NCBI RefSeq assembly: GCF_003121295.1
Contig: NZ_PHNC01000010.1
Span: 62,001-126,000 of the forward strand
DNA length: 64,000 nt
Direction: 5' to 3'
From: Streptomyces orinoci
GTDB taxonomy: Bacteria; Actinomycetota; Actinomycetes; Streptomycetales; Streptomycetaceae
Part shown: in pieces, positions 54,955 through 63,945 of the stretch
Layout of the letters: every line of letters starts with the position of its first letter
Position numbering within the stretch: position 1 is the stretch's first letter
Position numbers and translations under genes: made by a program
The notes under the pieces: generated by a model
What the model was told of the DNA's origin: nothing
Databases searched by the model: none
The model's input: only the letters and a program-made list of their open reading frames with translations

Positions 54955-55295
54955 GCGGCAAATTATAGGTGTGGTCAATAAGAATCATGGCTAGCAGCTC
55001 GTGGACACTATAGGCACAGGTCACGCATGGTGGATCTCGTCAGCCCCCTGGAGCCTGACGGCTACCGCACCCTGCGGATCCCGGTCACCGAGCGGGCCAT
55101 CCATACCTCTGACCGCCGGCCTCGGCGCCGGCGTCCGGGCTCTGACCGTCGAGCGCGGCGGGCGCGGAAATGTGTGGACCGATGTGCGGCGCTACCACCG
55201 CGGCCGGGCAGCGCTCAGCCGCATAGTCCGCCAACGCGGCTGACTTTCTTGGCAGAAGGGTAAGCAGGCCCGCCCGCGACTCCTACTCTGGTGGG
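54955..55295. other. LysR upstream region with possible broken gene
   Basis: 341 bases. TATAGG occurs twice in the same orientation (about 54965 and 55010) flanking an AT-rich stretch, a plausible LysR operator/promoter. A divergent open frame from about 55027 (MVDLVSPLEPDGYRTLRIPV) seems to continue in another frame after about 55120 and stops by 55243. It could be a truncated or frameshifted LysR target gene, but no family was recognised. Confidence 0.35.
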
Positions 55296-56888
55296 ATGGC
55301 GGAGAGCTTGCGTGCGGTGCCGGGAGGCCGGTTCGGGCGGCTGACGGCCGTGCTGACCGTCGCCCTGCTGGTCTGGTGCGGGATGTCACCCGGTGCGGCC
55401 GCTCGCGGAGCGGTCTCCGGCGCAACGGCGGTGGTACGCACGGCGGATGGAGCAGTGCGCGGCAGCGTGCACCGCGGCTACCGCACCTTCGAAGGCATCC
55501 CCTATGCCGCGCCGCCGGTCGGCCGCCGGCGGTGGGCGCCGCCGCGGCCCGTCACCCGCTGGCGTGGCGTACTGGACGCCACGCGGCCCCGCAGCGCCTG
55601 TCCGCAGACAGCCGGTGAGGTGCCCGGCGGCAGCACTGACGAGGACTGCCTGCGGCTCCATGTCACTGCCCCGGCAACCGCCGCGCCCGCCCATCCGAAG
55701 CCGGTGCTGGTGTGGCTGCCGGGCGGCGGTTTTATCACCGGCGCGGGGCAGTCCTATGACGCCCACCGGATGGCAATCCGGGGGGACATCGTGGTGGTGA
55801 CCGTCAACTACCGTCTGGGCGCGCTGGGTTTCCTGGCCCTGCCCGGCCTGCGCGGGGCGGGCACCTTCGGACTGGCCGACCAGCAGGCCGCACTGCGCTG
55901 GGTCCGGGACCGCATTCGCGCCTTCGGCGGGGACCCGGGCAATGTCACCCTGGCCGGGGAGTCGGCGGGCGGCTTCAGCGTCTGCGCCCAGCTGGTCTCC
56001 CCGGGCTCCATTGGCCTGTTCCGGCGGGCGGTCATCGAAAGCGGCCCCTGCACGGGAGCGCCTGCCCGGCCCTTCGGCCCTTCGGCAGCGCCGCTGGCCT
56101 CGGCCGAGCGCGACGGCACCGCGCTGGCCCGCAAGACCGGCTGCGGCGGGGCGGCCGATGTGCTGGGCTGCCTGCGGCGGCTGCCGGTGTCCCGGCTGCT
56201 GGCCGCCCAGGGAGAGGTGCGACCGGCCTATGGCACACCCCTGCTGCCCCGCGATGTGGCCGCCGCCGTCACGGCGGGAGCGGTACGCCGGGTGCCGGTG
56301 CTGATCGGCGCCAACCATGACGAGGGCAATGGCTGGGCGGCCGCCGCCCTTGAGGGCGGTGCGGTGATCACGCCAAGGACCTGGCCGCAGACGGTCGCCT
56401 CCTTCTTCCCCGATCCCTCCCGGGCCGCGGCCGTGGTGCGCACCTACCCCGTGCGCTCCGCCCGGCGGGGCGGACCGGTGTTCGGCGCGCTCCTGGACGA
56501 CTGGAACTACGCCTGCCCCACCCTGCGCACCCAGCACCTGCTCCGGCGCCAAGTGCCCGTGTGGGCCTATGAGTTCGCCGATGAACACGCGCCGCCGGTG
56601 ACCGTGCCGGGCAAGGCGCCGTTTCCACTGGGCGCGGTGCACGCCGCCGAACTGCCCTATCTCTTCGACCTCGGCGGCAGGCCCGCCGCACTCACCGCCG
56701 ACCAGCGCCGGCTGTCGGACAGCATGATCGCCGCGTGGACCCGCTTCGCCCGCACCGGCGACCCCAACGGCCCGGGAACCCGGCGCTGGCCGACCACAGG
56801 AGTTCTGTCCCTCACCCCCCAACACACCGGTCCGGCAAGGGACATCGGCACCCGCCACCACTGCCCCTTCTGGCAGACCTTCCCCTGA
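55296..56888 (+). CDS. Secreted type-B carboxylesterase
   Basis: A 530-residue exported esterase/lipase of the COesterase family. Signal peptide about 1-36; FEGIPYAAPPVG; oxyanion segment WLPGGGFITGAG; nucleophile in GESAGG; the acid in NHDEG; and the histidine in GAVHAAELPYLF. Four or more cysteines are placed as in secreted members. It probably hydrolyses carboxylic esters outside the cell; substrate unknown. Confidence 0.92.
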   Translation: MAESLRAVPGGRFGRLTAVLTVALLVWCGMSPGAAARGAVSGATAVVRTADGAVRGSVHRGYRTFEGIPYAAPPVGRRRWAPPRPVTRWRGVLDATRPRSACPQTAGEVPGGSTDEDCLRLHVTAPATAAPAHPKPVLVWLPGGGFITGAGQSYDAHRMAIRGDIVVVTVNYRLGALGFLALPGLRGAGTFGLADQQAALRWVRDRIRAFGGDPGNVTLAGESAGGFSVCAQLVSPGSIGLFRRAVIESGPCTGAPARPFGPSAAPLASAERDGTALARKTGCGGAADVLGCLRRLPVSRLLAAQGEVRPAYGTPLLPRDVAAAVTAGAVRRVPVLIGANHDEGNGWAAAALEGGAVITPRTWPQTVASFFPDPSRAAAVVRTYPVRSARRGGPVFGALLDDWNYACPTLRTQHLLRRQVPVWAYEFADEHAPPVTVPGKAPFPLGAVHAAELPYLFDLGGRPAALTADQRRLSDSMIAAWTRFARTGDPNGPGTRRWPTTGVLSLTPQHTGPARDIGTRHHCPFWQTFP

Positions 56889-56942
56889 GGCCGGGCCGGA
56901 CCGGGCGCTGCGAGCCGGGAAACCGAACATGGAGACCCTGAG

Positions 56943-57575
56943 TCAGTAGATCGTCAGCGAGACACCACACAGGCCGAGGCCGGCGTCGGCTGCCTGACGC
57001 CATTGCCTGAGCGGGCCGTCCAACACGCTTTCCTCATCCGGGGCGTCATCGAGCCATAGCCGGCTCATCGCCACCGCCCGTTCCTGGTTGGTGAAGGTCA
57101 GTGCGCGTTCCACCCTGGGCAGGGTGGCACGCACCTCGGCGGAGGTGAACAGGAAGCTGCCGCACCAGCCGGGAAACAGTGCCGCCCGGCGCGGCCCAAT
57201 GGCATGGAAGAAGGCCGATACGGCAAATGTCTTGGACTGTACGGAAATGAACATCCGCTCCGGATCCTCGCTCACTTCCCAGACATCGTCGATCAACCGG
57301 AAATCGTCATCGCCACCGCCGTCGTACATATCGTGGATGTGCTGCCCGGCAGTCAGGTCCAGGAAGGAGTGGATGGCGCCGGCCTCGGGAGACCCCGGTT
57401 CGGCGTCCAGCCAGGTCCGGTAGTCCGGCAGTGGCTCTTTTTGCCAGCGCTGCCAGCGTTCACGGGCCAACGGATCATTACGCTCTGCCGCGAGCAATGG
57501 CCGCATGCGCGGCGCCAGTTCTTCGATGAACGCATCGCTGTGAGCGCTGATGGCCCAGGCCGTGGTGATCCCCAT
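56943..57575 (-). CDS. Hypothetical protein
   Basis: A 210-residue soluble protein without a recognised domain. It begins MGITTAWAISAHSDAF and contains several Trp-rich segments (ERWQRWQKEPLPDYRTWLDAEP) and an acidic loop (YDGGGDDDFRLIDDVWEV), somewhat like DUF1877-type cytoplasmic proteins. Third-position GC is normal. It ends before the convergent esterase gene. Confidence 0.7.
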   Translation of the reverse strand: MGITTAWAISAHSDAFIEELAPRMRPLLAAERNDPLARERWQRWQKEPLPDYRTWLDAEPGSPEAGAIHSFLDLTAGQHIHDMYDGGGDDDFRLIDDVWEVSEDPERMFISVQSKTFAVSAFFHAIGPRRAALFPGWCGSFLFTSAEVRATLPRVERALTFTNQERAVAMSRLWLDDAPDEESVLDGPLRQWRQAADAGLGLCGVSLTIY

Positions 57576-57615
57576 CCGGCCAAGGCTAGGGGACCGCTCT
57601 CCGCGGCGCGTTCGG

Positions 57616-58242
57616 TCAGGCGTGGTCGGGCAGCGGCCTGCCGATCAGGACCAGGTTGTGGGTGTACCGGTGCCGTTGGCGGTCGTACGTTCCGGTGCAG
57701 GTGATCAGGGCCAGCCGGGCTTGGCCGGTGTCGGTGAACAGCCCGGCAGGCAGGGTGCTCTTGGGGTAGGAGTGATGCTCGGTGATGAGATAGGAGTGTG
57801 TGCCACCGTCGTCACTGGTGATCACCACTTGTGTGCCGGGGCGGACATCGCGGAGGGCCGCAAATACGCCCGGTCCGTATTCCCGGGTATCGACATGCCC
57901 TGCCAGCAGAACGGTTCCCTCGCGGGCGCCCGGTCTGGCGCCCAGGGCCCACCAGCCGATGGTGTCCGGGGAACGTGGCAGTTCCAACGCCCCATCGGCG
58001 TCCGCGGCCACCGGTACCACCGTGGCACGGAAGTGGCCGCGGATCTCCACCGCCTCCGGCGGCGCGGGCGACAAGACGTCCCCGCCGCCCTGCGACGCGG
58101 TTTCCGCTTCCCTTGGCAGCCCATGGGCATGGGCCCGGTGGAAGGTGCCGGGAGCCTCCTCCGGGGAGGAGACCCCCGGCACCAGCGCCAGGCCGAACGC
58201 GCAGGCCAGACACAGTGCGCCGCGCGCCAGGAGGACGGCCAT
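57616..58242 (-). CDS. Class F sortase
   Basis: A 208-residue membrane-anchored sortase. One N-terminal signal anchor (about 5-24) precedes a beta-barrel with the catalytic H116 (LLAGHVDT), C182 (LITCTGTYD) and arginine in the following RQRHRY segment. Class F sortases are found in actinobacteria; their sorting signals are poorly known. It follows the DUF4142 gene by 21 bases, so the two are probably co-transcribed, and the DUF4142 protein is a candidate substrate. Confidence 0.88.
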   Translation of the reverse strand: MAVLLARGALCLACAFGLALVPGVSSPEEAPGTFHRAHAHGLPREAETASQGGGDVLSPAPPEAVEIRGHFRATVVPVAADADGALELPRSPDTIGWWALGARPGAREGTVLLAGHVDTREYGPGVFAALRDVRPGTQVVITSDDGGTHSYLITEHHSYPKSTLPAGLFTDTGQARLALITCTGTYDRQRHRYTHNLVLIGRPLPDHA

Positions 58243-58263
58243 GGTGCTCGGCTCGCTGTTCGC

Positions 58264-58974
58264 TCAGCGCGGGCCGGGTGCCGTCCGGTTACGGCGTCTC
58301 CGAACGCCCCAGGCGACGGCGCCGGTTGCCAGGGCCCCGCCCAGCCCGACGGCGCCTATGACCGTCGGACTTGTGATTGCCGAAGACTGGGAAGAGTTGG
58401 TGACGGCCGTCATCCCGCCGTCACCCGCCGGAACGGCGTGTGAAGCCGACTGCTCGCGGCAGGTGCCGCCGCTGACCAGGCCCAGGTGCATGGCGACCAC
58501 GGGACGGGCCGCCTTGGCCGCCGCGGTGATCTGCGCATTGTGGCCGGAGGAGATCTGCTGGTCGATCAGGGCGAGAGTGGCCCGGTGGTTCATGTCCTGA
58601 GCCGACAGCCAGGCGCTGTCATAGCTTTTGGTGCCGGCCTTGGCGCGGATGTCGGCGAGTTGCTGCTTCTGCTCGGCCGAGGGTGCGGCGGGGAGCGAGA
58701 CTCCCAGCTGCTTCGACAACTTCATGACGTCGCCGTCGAGTTTGGTGTGGTCGCGGATCAGTACCCGCCCGACGTCTTTCACACAGGCGCTGACCGCGTT
58801 GGTCTGGGCGTCGTTACCGGCCTCGATCTCCGCGAGATTGCCCTGGTGGACGGTCTTGAGGAAGGCGCTGTCCGTCCCGTTGCCGCTGTCACCGGAGGCC
58901 GCCTGGGCGGACACCGCCATGGATGCGGATATCAAGGTGGCCGCCATGACGGCCACCCGCTGTCCGTGCCTCAT
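58264..58974 (-). CDS. Secreted DUF4142 protein with C-terminal membrane anchor
   Basis: A 236-residue protein: signal peptide about 1-25, a ferritin-like four-helix DUF4142 domain about 32-170 (DSAFLKTVHQGNLAEIEAG; SQDMNHRATLALIDQQI-type region) with conserved His residues, then a Ser/Thr linker, a hydrophobic segment (VIGAVGLGGALATGAVAWGV) and RRRRN. The tail looks like a sortase-type anchor, but no LPxTG or LAxTG is visible before the helix. The ATG at 58974 has AAAGGA upstream. It is encoded beside a class F sortase. Confidence 0.82.
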   Translation of the reverse strand: MRHGQRVAVMAATLISASMAVSAQAASGDSGNGTDSAFLKTVHQGNLAEIEAGNDAQTNAVSACVKDVGRVLIRDHTKLDGDVMKLSKQLGVSLPAAPSAEQKQQLADIRAKAGTKSYDSAWLSAQDMNHRATLALIDQQISSGHNAQITAAAKAARPVVAMHLGLVSGGTCREQSASHAVPAGDGGMTAVTNSSQSSAITSPTVIGAVGLGGALATGAVAWGVRRRRNRTAPGPR

Positions 58975-59736
58975 AAGGGTTCCTTTCGTCTTCGGCGACG
59001 AGGGCTCATGGGGAGGCGCTGCCGCCGGCCGGCGCACCGCCTGGGAGCGGGGTGCGTCATGTGCTGGACCCCGAGTTCCATCACTGTGCGCGATGACACA
59101 CATACGCTACGAAAACCACTCGAACGGCTGAGCCAAACCACCCGTGTGGCATGCGCTGCGTTGGCGGTGAGCGCCGCCTGGTACCAGCGGGACGGCCGAT
59201 CGTGTGACCCGCCGCCGGGGGCAAATGGTGCACGGCGCCGTCCCGGGGCGGTCCCGCGGGCGACGGTCAGAGTGGCTGACGCCTCGGCGACGGTGCCCGC
59301 CCGTCGTCCCGGGCGTCCCGCTCGCCCAGGTCATCGCCGGGATGCCGCTGCCGGTGGCGATGATGGCCAAGCAGGCGCCCGGACGAGCCTTCGAGGCCAC
59401 GCTCCTGGACGGCGCCCGCTCCCAACACTGGCCGTTACGGGCGGTGTTGGCGGCCGCCGGCCGCAGGCGACTGCCGGAGTTCCGCCACCGCTGATCCATA
59501 AGCAGGAGAGCGCCCACCCGGCGCGAGAAGATCCCGCCGGGTGGGCGCCGGGCGCGAGCGGCCGGCTGCCGGCGCGGGTCAGCCGCTGGCAGGGAGCGGT
59601 GCAGGAGCACTCGAACCGGACGGCGGCGGACACGGCGGCCAGTGCGCGGGCCGCGAGCGGTGCCAGCAGGGCGGCGGTGATCGCCATCGCCCCCTGACCA
59701 GGTAATCAGGCAGCGGTCGCAACTCTGCGTAGCCCC
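58975..59736. other. Spacer of about 0.76 kb without a supported gene
   Basis: Open frames on both strands (for example + 59204-59494, - 59331-59687) have no recognisable domain. The plus-strand one ends in a plausible coding stretch (LLDGARSQHWPLRAVLAAAGRRRL) and could be the 3' remnant of a lost gene. A strong hairpin follows it at 59510-59548. Confidence 0.4.
59510..59548. terminator. Strong hairpin in the DUF4142 / dehydrogenase spacer
   Basis: GCGCCCACCCGGCG pairs perfectly with CGCCGGGTGGGCGC around an 11-base loop. It may terminate the aceA-aceB-hbd transcript from the right or a lost gene from the left. Confidence 0.75.
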
Positions 59737-60630
59737 TCAGGCCCCCGTCGTCCCAAGCTCGCCCTTCTGGTCGTAGCTGTGGAACCCCCGGCCGGTCTTC
59801 CGGCCGAGCAGTCCCGCCTGCACCATCCGCTGGAGCAACGGCGGTGGCGCGTAAAGGGGTTCGCGGAACTCGTCGTACAGGGACTCGGCGATCGAGGCGA
59901 CGGTGTCCAGGCCGATCAGGTCCGCGAGCCTGAGCGGGCCCATGGGGTGGGCGCAGCCCAGTTCCATGCCGGTGTCGATGTCGGTGGCGGTGGCGAAGCC
60001 GGATTCCGCCATCCGGACGGCTGCGAGGAGGTAGGGGATGAGCAGGGCGTTGACCACGAAGCCGGCCCGGTCCCGGGAGTGGATCACCGTCTTGCCGAGC
60101 GTGCGGGTGGCGAACTCCTCCACGATGGCGGCCGCCTGCGGTGAGGTGTGCAGGGAGGTCACCACTTCGACCAGGGGCAGGACGGGCACCGGGTTGAAGA
60201 AGTGCAGGCCCACGACCCGGTCCGCGTGGCCGGTGGCCATGCCGAGCCGCATGACCGGGAGGGAGGAGGTGTTGGTGGCGAGTACGGCCGCCGGATCCTC
60301 GACGATCTTGTCCAGGGCGGCGAAGATCTCGGTCTTGGCGTCCGGGTTCTCGGCAACGGCCTCGACGACGAGCTGGCGGTCGGCGAGCTGGTCCAGGCCG
60401 CTGGTGAACACGAGCCGGGCGAGGGCGTCCTCCGCCGCTGTCCGCTCCAGCTTGCCGCGCCGTACGGCCCGTTGGAGGGAGCTTGCCACCCGGTCCCGGG
60501 CGGCGCCGGCGGCGACCGCGTCCACCTCGCAGACCACGGTGTCCAGCCCGGCCCGTGCGCACACTTCGGCGATCCCGGCGCCCATCTGCCCGCCGCCGAC
60601 CACGCCGACGCGTGTGATGACCCCGCTCAT
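59737..60630 (-). CDS. 3-hydroxybutyryl-CoA dehydrogenase
   Basis: A 297-residue NAD(P)-dependent enzyme of the HBD/FadB family. VGVVGGGQMGAGIAEVCARAG binds the nucleotide; GLHFFNPVPVLPLVEVV contains the catalytic histidine; GRKTGRGFHSYD closes the family pattern. It interconverts acetoacetyl-CoA and 3-hydroxybutyryl-CoA. The ATG overlaps the aceB stop (ATGA). It is the third gene of the glyoxylate-bypass operon, consistent with growth on fatty acids, acetate or polyhydroxybutyrate-type carbon. Confidence 0.93.
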   Translation of the reverse strand: MSGVITRVGVVGGGQMGAGIAEVCARAGLDTVVCEVDAVAAGAARDRVASSLQRAVRRGKLERTAAEDALARLVFTSGLDQLADRQLVVEAVAENPDAKTEIFAALDKIVEDPAAVLATNTSSLPVMRLGMATGHADRVVGLHFFNPVPVLPLVEVVTSLHTSPQAAAIVEEFATRTLGKTVIHSRDRAGFVVNALLIPYLLAAVRMAESGFATATDIDTGMELGCAHPMGPLRLADLIGLDTVASIAESLYDEFREPLYAPPPLLQRMVQAGLLGRKTGRGFHSYDQKGELGTTGA

Positions 60631-62216
60631 GCTCCGGCCTCCGTCCGTCGCACCAGGTGGCGGTGGTACGCGTCCGTGGTGAAGAACGGCGGCAACTCGC
60701 CGGTCATGGCGGTCCGTTCGAAGAGGGCGCGGATGTCGGCGACGGGCGCCCACGGGTATTCGGCGCCGAGCGCGTCGGTCTCCTCGTCGAGGACCTGATC
60801 CACGGTCTCCCGGCCGATGACCCGGTGGCGCAGCCACTGCCAGATCTGCACCCGGGCAATCTCGGCCGTGGCCGCGTCCTCCATCAGCCCGTCGATGGCG
60901 ACCGCGCCCTGTCCGCGCAGCCAGGCGGCGAAGTACCGCAGCGCGACACGGACGTTGGTGCGCACGCCGTCCGCTGTGGGCGGCCCGCTGATCCGCCGCA
61001 CCGACAACAAGTCGGCCGGTGTCACCTCGACATCGTCGCGGGTGCGGTCGAGCTGGTGGGGCCGTTCGCCGAGGACGCGGTCGAAGACCTCGCGGCAGAG
61101 GGGCACGAGTGCGGGGTGGGCCACCCAGGAGCCGTCGAAGCCGTCCTCGGCCTCCCGTTCCTTGTCCAGGCGGACCTTGGCCAGTGCGGCCTCGTTGGCG
61201 GCCGGGTCCTTGCCCGGCACCTGGGCGGCCATGCCGCCGATGGCGTGGGCGCCGCGCTTGTGGCAGGTGCGCACCAGCAGTTCGGTGTACGCCCGCATGA
61301 AGGGGGCGGTCATGGTGACCCTGGCGCGGTCGGGGAGGAGGAAGTCGCTGCGGTGGCCGAAGGTTTTGATCAGGCTGAACAGGTAGTCCCAGCGTCCGGC
61401 GTTCAACCCCGCGCTGTGCTCGCGCAGTTCATAGAGTATCTCCTCCATCTCGAACGCGGCGGTGATGGTCTCGATGAGGACGGTGGCGCGGATGGTGCCG
61501 CGGGGGATGCCCAGCAGCTCCTGGGCGAGCAGGAAGATGTCGTTCCAGAGCCGGGCCTCGTACCTGTTCTCCAGTTTGGGGAGGTAGAAGTACGGGCCGT
61601 GCCCCGCGTCCATCTGGCGCTGGGCGCAGTGGAAGAAGTAGAGGCCGAAGTCGACGAGCGCGGCGGGCACCGGTTGGCCGTCGTACTGAAGGTGCTCTTC
61701 CTCCAGATGCCAGCCGCGCGGGCGGACCATGATGGTGGCGAGCCGGTCGCCGAGCCGGTACTCCCTGCCCTCCGGAGTGGTGAAGTCGATGCGCCGCTCG
61801 ATGGCGTCGAGCAGGTTGAGCTGCCCGCCGACGATGTTCTCCCACCGGGGCGCGGTGGCATCCTCGAAGTCCGCCATCCACACCCTGGCGGCGGAGTTGA
61901 GCGCATTGACGGTCATCCGGCGGTCCGGCGGTCCGGTGATCTCCACCCGCCGGTCGGTGAGCCCGGGTGCGGGCGGCGCCACCCGCCAGGCGGGATCGTC
62001 CCTGACCGCGGCGGTGACCATGGGGAAGTCCAGCTGGGAGCCCGTCGCCAGCCGCAGCAACCTGCGCCGGCGTTCCTTGAGGAGTTCCTGGCGGCGCGGT
62101 GCGAAGGCGGCGGTCAGCCGGCCGACGAAGTCCAGGGCGGCCGGGGTGAGGATCTCATCGTGACGATGGCCGGGCGGGGCGAGGACGCGGACCCGGTGGG
62201 TGAGTGCGGTGGGCAT
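60627..62216 (-). CDS. aceB: Malate synthase A
   Basis: A 529-residue glyoxylate-bypass enzyme that joins glyoxylate and acetyl-CoA to give malate. The form A length and motifs are clear: VWMADFEDATAPRW, MVRPRGWHLEEEH, YFYLPKLE, ATVLIETITAAFEMEEILYELREHSAGLNAGRWDY (catalytic Arg and Asp regions) and GGMAAQVPGKD. AGGAGAG precedes the ATG at 62216. The gene lies 208 bases downstream of aceA, separated by a dispersed repeat with a hairpin, so expression may be uneven. Confidence 0.96.
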   Translation of the reverse strand: MPTALTHRVRVLAPPGHRHDEILTPAALDFVGRLTAAFAPRRQELLKERRRRLLRLATGSQLDFPMVTAAVRDDPAWRVAPPAPGLTDRRVEITGPPDRRMTVNALNSAARVWMADFEDATAPRWENIVGGQLNLLDAIERRIDFTTPEGREYRLGDRLATIMVRPRGWHLEEEHLQYDGQPVPAALVDFGLYFFHCAQRQMDAGHGPYFYLPKLENRYEARLWNDIFLLAQELLGIPRGTIRATVLIETITAAFEMEEILYELREHSAGLNAGRWDYLFSLIKTFGHRSDFLLPDRARVTMTAPFMRAYTELLVRTCHKRGAHAIGGMAAQVPGKDPAANEAALAKVRLDKEREAEDGFDGSWVAHPALVPLCREVFDRVLGERPHQLDRTRDDVEVTPADLLSVRRISGPPTADGVRTNVRVALRYFAAWLRGQGAVAIDGLMEDAATAEIARVQIWQWLRHRVIGRETVDQVLDEETDALGAEYPWAPVADIRALFERTAMTGELPPFFTTDAYHRHLVRRTEAGA

Positions 62217-62257
62217 CGGGCTCTCCTGAGGGAAGGGAGCGGAGGGGGACTGATGGC

Positions 62258-62360
62258 TCTTGGGGCGCCCCGTTAGGGGCGCGGGGCGGTTATTCGATAT
62301 GCGGTTCCGCCGCGTGGGCGCGACCAGCCACCGACGGCCTGCACGTGACGCGTGACCGGG
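62258..62360. repeat. Dispersed intergenic repeat between aceA and aceB
   Basis: GCGCCCC-GTTA-GGGGCGC hairpin (62265-62282), then GCGGGGCGGTTATTCG, ATATGCGGTTCCGCCGCGTG, GGCGCGACCAGCCACCGACG and GCCTGCACGTGACGCG. This is the fullest copy of the repeat in the window. Inside an apparent operon it may reduce read-through from aceA into aceB. Confidence 0.8.
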
Positions 62361-62424
62361 GGTACGGGGCCGCCACGGGAGGAACCACACCCGGCCACGG
62401 CACGGCCCAGCCGTCGGGCACCGC

Positions 62425-63711
62425 CTAGTGGAACTGCTCTTCTTCCGTGGACCCGGACAGGGCGGTGGTGGTGGAGGCGGGGTTGACGGCGGTGGACACC
62501 AGGTCGAAGTAGCCGGTGCCGACCTCGCGCTGGTGCCTGACCGCGGTGAAGCCGTGTGCCTGGGCGGCGAACTCCCGCTCCTGGAGGTCCACATAAGCGG
62601 TCATGCCGTGTTCGGCATAGCCGCGGGCGAGGTCGAACATGCCATGGTTGAGGGAGTGGAAACCGGCCAGCGTGATGAACTGGAACCGGTAGCCCATCGC
62701 GCCCAACTCGCGCTGGAACTTGGCGATCTGGTCGTCGTCCAGCGCGGCCTTCCAGTTGAAGGAGGGCGAGCAGTTGTAGGCGAGCATCTGGTCGGGGTAC
62801 CGCGCGTGGATGGCCTCGGCGAACTCACGGGCCTGCGCGAGGTCGGGGGTGCCGGTCTCGACCCAGATCAGGTCGGCGTACGGGGCGTAGGCCAGCCCGC
62901 GGGCGATGACCGGCGCCATGCCGTTGCGGACCCGGTAGAAGCCTTCGGCCGTACGCTCGCCGGTGGCGAACTCGGCGTCACGCTCGTCCACATCGCTGGT
63001 CAGCAGGTTGGCGGCGAGGGCGTCGGTGCGGGCGATGATAACGGTGGGCACATCGGCGATGTCGGCGGCGAGGCGGGCCGCGTTCAGGGTGCGGATGTGC
63101 TGGGAGGTCGGCACCAGCACTTTGCCGCCGAGGTGGCCGCACTTCTTCTCCGAGGCGAGCTGGTCCTCGTAGTGGATGCCGGCCGCGCCCGCCGCGATCA
63201 TCGCCTTGGTCAGCTCAAACGCGTTCAGCGGGCCGCCGAAGCCCGCCTCGGCATCGGCGACGATGGGTACGAGCCAGTCGGTGGTGTCCCTGGCCTCCTC
63301 GGCGGTGGTGATCTGGTCGGCGCGCAGCAGTGCGTTGTTGATCCGACGGACCACCTGGGGAACGGAGTTGGCGGGGTACAGACTCTGGTCGGGGTAGGTG
63401 TGCCCGGCTTGGTTGGCGTCGGCCGCGACCTGCCAGCCGGACAGATAGACGGCCTGGAGCCCCGCCTTCACCTGCTGCACGGCCTGGCCACCGGTCAGCG
63501 CGCCCAGCGCGTGGATGTAGTCCCGCTCATGCAGCTGCCGCCACAGGCGCTCGGCACCGCGCCGGGCCAGGGTGTGCTCCTCACGGACGCTGCCCGAGAG
63601 CCGCACCACATCCTCGGCACGGTAAGTGCGCTCAATGCCCCGCCACCGAGGGTCGGTGGCCCAGCGCCGCGCGAGTTCCCCGGCCGCCTGCGTCCTGGTC
63701 GCCTCTGCCAT
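62425..63711 (-). CDS. aceA: Isocitrate lyase
   Basis: A 428-residue enzyme that splits isocitrate into succinate and glyoxylate. The active-site loop KKCGHLGGK (catalytic C191), [23 protein letters not shown] [22 protein letters not shown] and NCSPSFNW are diagnostic. MAEATRTQ at 63711 is chosen as the usual family start, with GAGGAG 12 bases upstream; in-frame starts at 63738 to 63720 are possible. It is the first gene of aceA-aceB-hbd. Confidence 0.96.
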   Translation of the reverse strand: MAEATRTQAAGELARRWATDPRWRGIERTYRAEDVVRLSGSVREEHTLARRGAERLWRQLHERDYIHALGALTGGQAVQQVKAGLQAVYLSGWQVAADANQAGHTYPDQSLYPANSVPQVVRRINNALLRADQITTAEEARDTTDWLVPIVADAEAGFGGPLNAFELTKAMIAAGAAGIHYEDQLASEKKCGHLGGKVLVPTSQHIRTLNAARLAADIADVPTVIIARTDALAANLLTSDVDERDAEFATGERTAEGFYRVRNGMAPVIARGLAYAPYADLIWVETGTPDLAQAREFAEAIHARYPDQMLAYNCSPSFNWKAALDDDQIAKFQRELGAMGYRFQFITLAGFHSLNHGMFDLARGYAEHGMTAYVDLQEREFAAQAHGFTAVRHQREVGTGYFDLVSTAVNPASTTTALSGSTEEEQFH

Positions 63712-63736
63712 GACTGTCACCATCTCCTCGGTCTCC

Positions 63737-63768
63737 ACTGGCTTTACTGGCTTTACTGGCTTTACTGG
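63737..63768. repeat. 9-bp tandem repeat just upstream of aceA
   Basis: ACTGGCTTT repeated 3.6 times on the plus strand, ending within about 25 bases of the aceA start, between promoter and ribosome-binding site. Copy number would change leader length in 9-base steps. Confidence 0.9.
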
Positions 63769-63901
63769 TTGCGAATCCCGCCGTCCGCATCAACGGCGGT
63801 GGCACTACGTGTCGCTTGCGGGGTGCGGCCCGTCCTCGTCGAGAGCGGAGAGCTGAGCGAAGCCGAGCAAGTGCCGGTGTCCGGCGGGCCGCACTACGAC
63901 C

Positions 63902-63924
63902 TTGACACTGGCACTGAGTGTCAA
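63902..63924. promoter_or_regulatory. Inverted repeat in the aceA upstream region
   Basis: TTGACACT-GGCACTG-AGTGTCAA: perfect 8-base arms. On the aceA strand it starts with TTGACA, which could also be a -35 element, so a protein bound here would cover the promoter. Confidence 0.55.
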
Positions 63925-63928
63925 CAAC

Positions 63929-63945
63929 CTTGGCACAATGCCAAG
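63929..63945. promoter_or_regulatory. Second inverted repeat in the aceA upstream region
   Basis: CTTGGCA-CAA-TGCCAAG: perfect 7-base arms, four bases from the 63902-63924 repeat. Two different palindromes in tandem suggest two regulators, or one regulator with two half-site types. Further right, CTTTGCGAA and TCTGCAAATC are reminiscent of RamB-like sites of acetate genes, but the match is loose. Confidence 0.5.

Noticed and set aside
54046..55295. Cyanate operon controlled by CynR
   Set aside because: The LysR protein resembles CynR, but no cyanase or carbonic anhydrase sequence is found on either side.
59204..59687. Possible genes on both strands in the spacer before the 3-hydroxybutyryl-CoA dehydrogenase gene
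   Set aside because: The overlapping frames cannot both be real, and neither shows a recognisable domain; kept only as a possible remnant.
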